From Symsagittifera roscoffensis (taxonomy: Eukaryota > Xenacoelomorpha > Acoela > Convolutidae): a stretch of 64,000 nt of DNA. Location of the stretch: contig NC_087062.1 in assembly GCF_963678635.1 (NCBI RefSeq), forward strand, positions 44,222,395 to 44,286,394. The letters are read 5' to 3'. The notes beneath the pieces are model-generated. The model saw only the letters and a program-made list of their open reading frames with translations, ran no database searches and was not told the DNA's origin. This document shows, in pieces, positions 47,101 through 59,100 of this stretch (position 1 is the first letter of the stretch; every line of letters begins with the position of its first letter). A program made the position numbers and the translations under genes.

Positions 47101-50100
47101 GGTCTCTGTGGAGGCTGTGCAGCTAAGATCTGGTTCGTTTTCTTCTTCACCATTCCCTCGTTTATCTGTTGCATTTTGATCTGTGACTCGGTTAGCATGA
47201 TCTGCTCAGATAGCATTTCCAACTCGAATGCAGTTACTCCTCCTATTTTTAGTTTGTTCTCCACGTCTCGAGAACAGATTCGACTCTTTATGGTCTGTAA
47301 AGCCCACAGTTTTGTCTCAGGCACAGATTCACTAACACATCAAATTGTTATTAGTAGTTTAACTCAACTGCTGCATGTAAAAATTAAGTAGATGTTTACC
47401 ATCCACAGCAAACATGATATAATGCTTGGGTAAAATTATCGTGCCATTCAAGTGCCAAATTCAGTTTAAGTTAGAGCTATGTTTACTTGTTGGCCTTTTT
47501 GAGCAGGAGGTAAAACATGTCTCGCTGTCTGTCCATGATCTTGTAGATCTTCTCCAGATTCACATAGTCGTTCATCGATTTGAAGTACGATACTGAAAAA
47601 CAGCCCATGTTTCACAGCGGCCATCTAAGTTTGATTAACTACTGCTGATAAATCATTGACTAAATTCTAGCGATGAAGGATACCTTTTAAACAATTTAAA
47701 ACGTTTAACGTTGATTTTTTAAATGAATTTTTTTTCTCTGGGTTCAACATGAACTATGACGAACCCAGATGCTGAACTGCATCGGGGTGGTTAATCATGA
47801 TCTCCTTGAAGATGTCGTCACTCAGAGTCCTGTAGAGGAAGAGAGACACTCTGGTGATGCAGAGTCCATTCAGGGACTGACAAGCACGCTCTAGTAGGGC
47901 TCTTTTCTGCCTCTCACTGCGAAACACTTCCAAAACAGCCTCCTCTCCCCGCTTCCCACCCGAAGTGAGTTTGCCGATGACCTGTCAAAAACACAAAATT
48001 TCAGATAAATAATAAGAAAAGTGCTACAGACGTATATGAACAAAATATACACGAAAACATTATGCACTCTAGCTGGTTACATTAAATTCTCATAAACTAA
48101 AATATCAACTAGTAAAAACAGGGGCGGATTTAGGTTTTTCTCGAAGGGGGGGGGGCGGATTTTCGGACCTTACTTTTTAGGTCGACCAAATTGATTTTTG
48201 AGCTCTCCTAGATCACTATAAGCAACCCCCTTTTGACCAAATTTTCTGCGCCGCAGGCAAAATTTCGAAAAAACAGGCCAAAAAGGCGTTTTTTGGTCAA
48301 AATTTTTGGAAAATGTTGACCAAAAAATCGCGTTTTTTCGACGCGCGCCCCAACTCAAAATTAGTATATATTGGCGCCAAATTTGCCTTTAAAAGAAATT
48401 TAGGGTCCGTCACCAAAAAAGAAAAATGGATATCTCAAAATCAGGGGCGGATCTTGGATTTTCTCGAGTGGGGGGCGGATTTTAAAAAAATTACGAACAT
48501 TTTGTCGACCGTTTTTTCGGTCGACCAAATTGATTTTTCAAGCTTTCCAAAAGCACTAAAAAGTCTGCCAAAAAAAAAACGTTTTAGACACTTTTTGGAA
48601 AAATTTGACCAAAAAAACGCGTTTTTTCGTAGCGCGCTCCCCCCTCAAAATTAGTAAATATTGGCGCCAAAGGCACCTTCAGAAAATTTTTAGGGTTCGT
48701 CACCAAAAACATATATTTCAAAATAGTACAAAGGGGTCCCTTTGGGTCGGCAGGGGCCCCTCCCTAAATCGCCCCTGCTCAAAACAGTACAAAGGAACTT
48801 TAGGATTTTTACCACTATCGCCAATGTGGACTATTCTTGTTTTTACTAAGAGTAAATGATCGTAGTGAAGATTTTTATATAGGTCCTGATGATATTTTTT
48901 TCAGAAAAAGTCTTAAAATTTGTTCGCTCAAATTCAGGTGATTTTTTTAAATTCAGGTGATTTTTTTAACTCAGGTGATTTCTTTTGTTAAAAGAAAGGC
49001 AATTTTATCTATCGAACAAGAAAAGTGTTAAAAGCACAAAGAACGTGATCGATTTCTAATTAAGAAAGTGGACTTTAATTTTCTGAGTTGCCAGCGGAAT
49101 AAAACTTCACCAATTGGTCCAGTTTTGTCATATTGATTTAATGTTATCCAGAAAGTGACCAAAACATGTTTTTGAAATTCAAAGAGCTGTAGGGCGGTTT
49201 AATGCTAGCTACCGGGGCGGATATAGGGCTTTCTCAGGGGGTGTGGGGTGCGGGTATTTGAAAATAGTACAAAGAGGGGATCTTTTGGGTCGGCAGGGGG
49301 TCGATTAACTGAGGGAGGGGGGGGGGGCGTCCGCTTTCCACCTAAGTCCGCCCCTGCTCAAAATAGTATAAAAGGGGACCCTTTGCATCGGCAGGGGGCC
49401 AAATTCCTGAGGGGGGGGGGGAGCATCCGCCTCCCCCCCTCTAAATCCGCTGGTTAGTAAAAATGTATGTTGCAACTTTAGTACCTCGTCAGGCGAAAAG
49501 GTGACTTTGGGAAGTGGCGATGCAGCAATGTAACTCCTGACGTACATCTGCAGCAGCCTCTCGCACCTCTCCAACTCCAGTGCCTTCTGGTCGCCTGACT
49601 TGGTGGCCACCGCCTTCCGCACAGCCGAAGTGTACTCAGCTGCGAGACTCCTGGGAACTACTAGTCGTACTTGAGGTCTCTTTGAGGGCGTTGAGCTGGC
49701 AGACATTGATTGGCTGGTTGTTGGCTGTGTAGGCATGTATTAAGTTAAACTTAGATGTATCTTCAAAAAAGGACGGAGCAATGCCAAGTTTTGAAATTCC
49801 ACTTTACTGCAAAATCTGAGAGAAAAAAACATCCGAAAAATGCATTTTCAAGGAGTAGCATAACTTTCTTTCCATGAAGCACTGATGTTCAACGAAATCA
49901 AAATTCAGACAACCAGCAAATAAACTTGAATATACAAGAGTTTTAATGAAGCTAAAAAAACCAAAAAAAAAAATTAAACAAGAATAGCCAGTTGCTGTTC
50001 AAGTAACATAGAAATTCCGACCACAAGAAAAAAAGCCAATCGAAGATTGGAAAAGAGCAATGAACGCAAGTAACTATAAAAAAACACTGACTTTCTTGAA

Positions 50101-53100
50101 AAATCTCAACTTTCGAATTTCGAAGAAAAATTAGATGCCCTTTAAGTCCTTTGAATTTCTGAAACAATTTATGATTGGCGCTTTTTTGATAACATGAACC
50201 CAACTTGAGAAAATTGATCAATAGATAAAGTTTTTATTCCGCTGGGAAGTCTTAAAAATGAATCCCACTGTCGAAACTTAAATTAGTTCGTTTTTTTTTG
50301 CGCTATTTCCACGTTCGTATTTGGAGAGTGCTTTTTACGTCACTTTCATCAGATGAACTTCAATTGAACTCAAACATAGCCAATCCAAGATTGGAGAAGA
50401 GCAATGAACGCAAGTAAATTTTTAAAAAACACTGACTTTTTTGAAAAATCTCAACTTTCGAATTTCAAAGAAAAAAAATAAATGCCCATTAAGCTCTTTG
50501 AATTTCTAAACACAATTTATGATTGGCGCATTTTTTTATAACATGAACCCAACTTGAGAAAACTGGATTAATAGGTAAAGTCCTTATTCCGCTGGGAAAT
50601 ATTTTTAAAAAAATTCCACTTACGAAACTAGAAATCTTTCACGTTTTTTCGCACTATTTCCACGTTCGTATTTGGAGAGCGCTATTTACGTCACTTTCAG
50701 CAGATGAATTCAATTGAACTCAAAAAGTGCTTTATAAGTAGGTGAATCAATATTTTAAGACTTTTTCCTGAAAAAAAATCAGCAAGACCTATATAAGAGT
50801 CTTCACTAAGTTCATACTATTCATAAATAATGAACATAATAAAAAAAATGAATATCACAATAAACATGGCAAAATTTCAAACTGAAAAAAAAAACAATCC
50901 TCTCCTTTTCTCTACCTGCAAAATGTAACTGCCACAAAATTTACTAGCGTATAAAGCACCTCCGGTGCTTACGAATTAGTAAACGTCAAATTTGTTTACA
51001 TAAAGTATATGGGAACGCAACAATGCAACCATAACAATAGACAAGGGAATTCAAATACTCTTTTGGTTGCAAAATTTGAACGATAAAAATAATTTTAGCT
51101 TAATAATAATAAAATAAATGGAAAAACCTCTAAAACTACTGGGTTTCAGGTCTTCGTGTTTTTAGCTCATAAAATTGCCGAAAGCATAAAACTGCACTTT
51201 TCATATTGGAAAAAACTTTGGAACAATTTCATTTGCAAAATTTTCAAACTCATAATTGCGATTCATAATCCAGCGTAACTAATTTTAAAATACCTTTTTC
51301 TTAATTTAATTGTAAATTGATATCACTCAAACCGCCATTTTCAAAAATTTGACCCAAAATAATAGGATGGGAGGCCAGATCTGCATCCGCTGATAATAAC
51401 CTGACATCACCCCTTACTAAAGACGACAATTTCAAATTTTGAATTTTTTTTTGAAAACTTACCACTTTTCAAAAACTTCAAAGCGTAAAATCGTCCTATT
51501 TAAGAAAACTAAAGGCGTTGAGCAGTCATATTTAGACTCCTGATAAAAACCTAGGAGTACGTAAGAGCATCCCACCATAATGAGTTTTTTTAGATCTTAA
51601 GTTTTATGAGAATTTTTGAAAAACCATAAAAAACGGCATATCTCAGGAATTAAGATTATTTGAGCAATTAAACTTGGAGGCGAGATCATCTGCAAACTCT
51701 GAGACTACACTGGGAACTCCCCGCAACGAGATTGGGAACTTCAAATTTTGAAAAATATTGAAAGAAAATAACATCATATCTCGAAAACCAAAAGCAGTTG
51801 AGCAGTCACCTTTGAGGCAAGATTCGCAAATCCTGAGAAAATCTTGACAGGACCTGAATACATGGTAGCAGTTTCAATCTTTGTGGAAATTTTAGCATCA
51901 AAATTTTCAGAAAATGTCTGAAAAAAATTCAAAAAAAACGTCAAATCTCGGAAAGTAAACGGATTTGAGCAGTCATATTTTGAGGCAATATTTGCAACCC
52001 CTGAGAGTTTCCTGACAGGGCCCAACCTCAGAACCTCAGTTTTGAGAATTTAATATTTTTAGCAACTTTGTAAATCTAAATTTTATGAAAACTTTCGAAA
52101 AAAATTACATGAATCAATGTATCGCGCAACTAAAAAGATCTGGGTATTCACATTTGGAGGCCCAATTCTCAAACCCTGGGGAACCCTGACAGCGTGCAAC
52201 TTTCAAACTTGGGGAACTAAACACCGAATTTAGAATAGAAAATCGAAAAAACTTCTGAAGCATTGCAATATACGATATTGTTTGAACGTGCAAAAATTCT
52301 TTCGTTAAACATGCAAAAATAGTATGTTGTGAGGCTTAAGCATGGCGAGATAAAAAAAGCCAGCAAGTAAATATATAATATATAGGTTCATAATTTCTGA
52401 GTTCTATAAAAATGACATGCTAATTAATTAGTCTATTCGACACATTCAATTTAAATACTGCAATTTGTAAAACAACTTGGTACACCAAAAACCCTGATGC
52501 GCCATTTTTCTCGTTTTTGCGCCATTCCCACTTCTGTTATCAGAGAGCTCATTTACCTTCCCTGTAACAAATTCATTTGAAGTAAATTGAAAATTAACTT
52601 AAGTAAATAAAAAAGCAAGGCCTAAATAAGTGTCTTTACCTCGTTTATTGACACTCAAAAAACTGTTTTGCCGATAAATTTTAGCACTACTGAGTTCAAC
52701 CATGCCATCATAGTATAGATGGTTACGCATATTAACGAAACTTAGAAACCATTGACTTACAGCAAGTGTTGAGTTCAAAGTGGTTGATGCAACTGGCATG
52801 GATCTGGGTAGTGAGTAAGACTCAGATTCAACTCTATTTAAACCACTTTTGACATTTTTCGGCTCTAGATAAGCAGATCCTTTCAGTGTGATCAATTCCG
52901 CCCCTGATTCTGTGTCGAACTCGGAGAATACTTCTGATCCAAGGTTGGCAAAATAATTTTTTATTTAGTAAAAAACGATAATCGAAGAAATTTTCAAAAC
53001 ACCAATTTGTGACACTTTCCAATATTTTAATCGAGCTTCAAAACAAAAAAACGGCGGCAAAAAATAAGCAAACATGGGTGAATAAACTTCAATACTTTTT

Positions 53101-56100
53101 CCTGAAAAAAAAACGTAAACACTTCGTTCACACAGGCGAAGCGGAGCTTCGCACCACTTGCGACACAATACAATCATAAAAAAGCATGCGGCGAAAAAAA
53201 TGAAAAAAATCTAGGTGAACCAAAATTTTTGTATGTCTCGATGAAATACACCTAGGGCTCAGCTAAGGCTGGAGTAAGTATTTTATAATTTTTGAATTTG
53301 TTACACTGATGCGGGACCAAAAGCGAATTTAGAATTTGCCCAAAACCTTACTTGTTTCACAACTTAAGAGTGAAATTTTCCCAAGCTCTTAGCCTTTTTT
53401 CTTACAAAAAAAATAAGGAGTAGCCGCTTCTTTCCAGGAAACATTCGCGCAATTGCTTCTTTCAATTAAAATTTCCATCCCAGATTTGGCAGGGCAATTT
53501 TTAAGAAAATTCAAAAATTTCTATAAAATAGTCAAAATAGCTAAACGCAGGTCGTGGCCGATAAAGTAGGGAAAAATTTCAAACCCATATTTCTCGATTG
53601 AACACTTAACCTGAGAATTGGCAAGTAATTTTTGAGTCAAGTTGAAAAAACTTCCAAAAAACGGTCCAACTTTCATCTAATTAAAGGCCATCATTTTTTT
53701 CTAGCAGAAACTTAGCGTAGCAAAATCTAAATTTAAGCTTCCAACAACACTTTGGGTTGATTAAAACTATGATATCGGTTTTGCCAGGATAGTTATCGAG
53801 AAAAGACCAAAAAAAAGAAAAAACCAGTCAACAAATCATAGAGCTGACATTTCCGAGAATAATAAATTTTCGTTTTAAATAATTGGGCGTAGCCGCTCAT
53901 GTAGAACGGTCATTTCGATTGAACCCAAGAAGCTCGATTTGGCCGGGTAGTTCTCGAGAAAATCAAAAAATTTCAAAAAACAGACAAAAAATCGAGACTG
54001 ACTTTATCGAGCGCCATTATTTGTTTTGTATAACAAATTTGGGCGCAAAAGAGCTTCCCACAACCCATTTTTTGCATTCTTTGGATTGAACCCAAAATCG
54101 CAGATATAGAAGAGTATTTTTTTGGTTAAATTCAACAAATTTTGAGAAAAAAAAACGCTCAAAAAATCAAAAATTTGACTAATTCGGGGAGCTTCCCACT
54201 ACTAATTATCTCATTGAAACCCCAACCTCAGGTTTGGGCGCTTAGTTTTTGAGAAAAATCAGAAGATTTCAAAAACGGTCAAAAAAAATCAAAAACCTGA
54301 CTACTCCGAGGCCCATAGCTTATGTCCAAAAAAAATTGGGCATAACCGCTCATTGAGGGGAGTTTTCAACACCATTCTATACATTGAAACCTAAATATCA
54401 TACTTGCTAGGTTAGTTTTTGAGAAAACGAAAAAAATATATCGGAGAAATACTCCCCCCACAGACGTTTCCGAAGGCTGTACACAAAACTGAAAGCAAAA
54501 AGGGACCAGGGGAGTATGCAAGCACAGAAAAATGCAGGCAGTCTTTTTATGTAAACCCTTTTTTTGAAATTCAGAAGAAAGTTTTTGGAAAAAATACTTA
54601 GTTTTTTCCAAAAAGTATTAAAACTTTCCAAAGGGTCTCAATAAAATGAAAAACCATTACACTTTCATAATACCTGTTTTTATCAAATAGGAATTCTAGG
54701 CAAACATGTCAAGCAAGACATTTGAAGTTCAAATTAGCAATTGGACAAAACTTACGAAGCGGAAACAAGGCCGACAATCTTTGAGCAGACACCAGTAGAG
54801 CCGAAACTTACTATGTAAAAAAAACTTGAAGAAGTTTCAAGTCCCCCCTGATAAAATATGTCAGCTTCAGGGTTCTTTTTGCACTTTCCGTATTAAACAA
54901 TTTCAAGGTCAAAATCACTGAAATCAGCATACAGCTGCACTTTCCATATTTTGATTGCTATCATGAATGAAACTCTTTAACTTAGTTCCAGCGTAATTAA
55001 ATTAAAAACATCAGATTTTTTCTTTGTTTAATTCTTAGTTTAAGGAACAATTTTAAAATATCATGAAAGAACGTCAATTTTAAAAACTTGAAAGATACGA
55101 GCAAAAGTAGTAGGATGGAGACCTCAAGTGCAACTGCTGCTAGCAACCTGACTTCACCCCACCAATGCGTCGACAATTTCAAATTTGAATTTTTTTTTGA
55201 AATTTAACTTTTGTAAAATCATAAAAACGTCACATTTAGGAGAAAAAAATGCATAGAGCAGTCATATTTCGAGTCCAGATATAAACTTCCTGAAATTACT
55301 TTGACAGCACCCCACCTTAAGGTTGGGAACCTTAAACTTGGCTGATCTCGAAAACTAAGATCATTTGAGCAGTCAAACTTGGAGGAAAGAACTGCAACCT
55401 CTGAGAGTACTCCTCGATCACCCCATTATAGGTTTTGGAAAAATTAATTTCATGAAGCCTTTTTTAAATTAAGTTTTTGAAACTTAAAAAACAATTATTA
55501 CACAGAGGCGAAGTTGCACTTCGCATACACAAGCAAACATTTGACTGATAGAGCTACTGGGAAAAACTGAATGAGTAAAACTTTGAGTCTACAAAACTTC
55601 TTAAGTGACACACGCCAATTATGACGCATTAGCAGTACCAGTCAATTTGATATAATAAGAAATTTACCAACTAATATGCCTCAATTTATATAGCAGTAAT
55701 AACATAAAAAAATGTTAAAATAAAATGAATTTTTTTGAATTCAGTTTTTTTGTGAAAATTACCCCCCACGCCATATTAAGTACAAAAAGATAAATTTTGC
55801 TCCTTGTAACAAATCAATTATGGCAAATAAGCTTCCTTCAACCAATTTGGAAGTATTTCTATGACCTATTAAATCTCCGCTTACGCGTTATTAGCGCGTA
55901 AAATATCGCGCGTTCACTGTCCCAAATTAGCAATTTTTAAACCCGCCAGGCGTTACAAAAAAGGATTACAGGTGAAATATCTTTCCAAGCTTAAGCTCAA
56001 GACAACAATACGTTTTGAATGATACAAAAAAATTCCGTCAAAAACGGCCAGTTAAAAAGTCGAAATTTGTCTGAAAAAATAACTACCCCAAGCACAAATA

Positions 56101-59100
56101 TTCAACTACTTTCGTTACAAAAGTCGAAACAATAATAGTTGGTGTTAATATCCTTAGCATTTGCTGTACTTAATAGCTGGTTATTGATCCAAATGAACAT
56201 TTTCAAAATGAACACATTTGATTGCAGCAATATTTGCGATTTAGGTTGGAAAAAAAGATAGTTCATACTATAGCACAAGCATTGTTGAGTAAAAACGTGA
56301 AGTCTAATTAAGTAAACTGATGTAAGCAGTCGCATTTAAAGAAAAGATTTATAAATTCTGAGACAGGTCCGGCAGCATTTTGTGAAAACTTGTGTAAAAA
56401 AAAGAAATTCAAATCTCGGAAACCAAAAGCACTTGAGCAGTCGCATTCGGACGCGCAATTTGCAACCGCTGAGAGTAACCTCACAGTACCCAACTACAGG
56501 GTTGGGAATTTCAATTTTTGGAAATCGGTTTTCTGAAAAAAAATCACTAACATCGTGATATCTCGAAAATTACAATGATTTGAGCAGCCATTATTGGAGG
56601 CAAAACTCGCCACCCCTGAGAGTAACCAGACAACGCCTCACTTTAGATCTTGTACCCTGACAACGCCTCAGTAAAAAATCATTGAAAGTTTTTTAAATGA
56701 CCTAAAAACGCCACATCTCGGAAGCAAAAAGCATTTGACTACTTGCATTCAGATGCAAAATTTGCAATTCCTGAGAGAAGCCTCACAGCACCCTATTAAA
56801 GGGTTGAGAATTTCACTTTTTTAAATCTATTTTTGAAAAATAACCAACACACATAAGAAATGTTTCTTGAAAACTACAAGGATTTGATCAGTCATAATTC
56901 TAGGCAAAATTCGAAACCACTGAGAACACTCTGCCAGCACCCAACTATAAGGTTGGGAATTTGAAATTTTGTGCATTTTATTAGAATGAAGTTTTTTGAA
57001 TTTTTTTTAATCATTAAAACCGTCATATTTGGTAAGCTGAAAGAATTTGGGCATTCATAATTGGAGGCCAAACTCGCCACCCCTGGAAAACTCTGAAAGC
57101 ATCCCACTATTTGGTTACTAATTTGAAACTTGGTGAAATAAACACTGAATTCAAACACGGAAAATCAAACAAAAAAAACTCTTAACCATTGCAATATGCT
57201 AAACAGCTTAACTGAAAAAAAAATGGTTCGTTAAACATGCAAAAACTATTTGGAAAACTTGTTGGAAAAGCTTAAGCATTGCGAGATAGTTAAGCCCGCA
57301 TTTAAATATATACAGTTTAAAAATCATTGATAGATATCATATCGATAACGGACAAAAAGAATGACAAAGAGTTGGAAAAAAGATAGTTCATACTATAACA
57401 CAAGCATTGTTGTGTAAAAACGTGAAGTCTAATCAAGTAAACTGATGTAAGCAGTCGCATTCAAAGAAAAGATTTATAAATTCTGAGACAGGTCCGGCAG
57501 CATTTTGTGAAAACTTGTGTAAAAAAAAGTAATTCAAATCTCGGAAACCAAAAGCACTTGAGCAGTCGCATTCGGACGCGCAATTTGCAACCGCTGAGAG
57601 TAACCTCACAGTACCCAACTACAGGGTTGGGAATTTCAATTTTTGGAAATCTGTTTTCTAAAAAAAAATCACTAACATCGTGATATCTCGAAAATTACAA
57701 AGATTTGAGCAGCCATTATTGGATGCAAAACTCGCCACCCCTGAGAGTAACCAGACAACGCCTCACTTTAGATCTTGTACCCTGACAACGCCTCAGTAAA
57801 AAATCATTGAACGTTTTTTAAATGACCTAAAAATGCCACATCTCGGAAGCAAAACGCATTTGACTACTTGCATTCAGATGCAAAATTTGCAATTCCTGAG
57901 AGAAGCCTCACAGCACCCTATTAAAGGGTTGAGAATTTCAATTTTTTAAACTTTTTTTGAAAAATAACCAAAACAAATAAGAAATGTTTCTTGAAAACTA
58001 CAAGGATTTGATCAGTCATAATTCTAAGCAAAATTCTAAACCACTGAGAATACTCTGCCAGCACCCAACTATAAGGTTGGGAATTTGAAATTTTGTGCAT
58101 TTTATTAGAATGAAGTTTTTTGAATTTTTTTTAATCATTAAAACAGTCATATTTGGTAAGCTGAAAGAATTTGGGCATTCATAATTGGAGGCCAAACTCG
58201 CCACCCCTGGAAAACTCTGAAAGCATCCCACTATTTGGTTACTAATTTGAAACTTGGTGAAATAAACACTGAATTCAAACACGGAAAATCAAACAAAAAA
58301 AACTCTTAACCATTGCAATATGCTAAACAGCTTAACTGAAAAAAAAATGGTTCGTTAAACATGCAAAAACTATTTGGAAAACTTGTTGGAAAAGCTTAAA
58401 CATTGCGAGATAGTTAAGCCCGCATTTAAATATATACAGTTTAAAAATCATTGATAGATATCATATCGATAATGGACAAAAAGAATGACAAAGAGTTGGA
58501 AAAAAAGATAGTTCATACTATAACACAAGCATTGTTGTGTAAAAACGTGAAGTCTATTTAAGTAAACTGATGTAAGCAGTCGCATTCAAAGAAAAGATTT
58601 ATCAATTCTGAGACAGGTCCGGCAGCATTTTGTGAAAACTTGTGTAAAAAAAAGTAATTCAAATCTCGGAAACCAAAAGCACTTGAGCAGTCGCATTCGG
58701 ACGCGCAATTTGCAACCGCTGAGAGTAACCTCACAGTACCCAACTACAGGGTTGGGAATTTCAATTTTTGGAAATCTGTTTTCTAAAAAAAAATCACTAA
58801 CATCGTGATATCTCGAAAATTACAAAGATTTGAGCAGCCATTATTGGATGCAAAACTCGCCACCCCTGAGAGTAACCAGACAACGCCTCACTTTAGATCT
58901 TGTAACCTGACAACGCCTCAGTAAAAAATCATTGAACGTTTTTTAAATGACCTAAAAATGCCACATCTCGGAAGCAAAAAGCATTTGACTACTTGTATTC
59001 AGATGCAAAATTTGCAATTCCTGAGAGAAGCCTCACAGCACCCTATTAAAGGGTTGAGAATTTCAATTTTTTAAACTTTTTTTGAAAAATAACCAAAACA

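Noticed and set aside
46401-47391. Plus-strand open frames at 46401-46625, 46732-47055 and 47071-47391
   Set aside because: They overlap VIPAS39 exons 5 and 6 on the opposite strand and show no family similarity.
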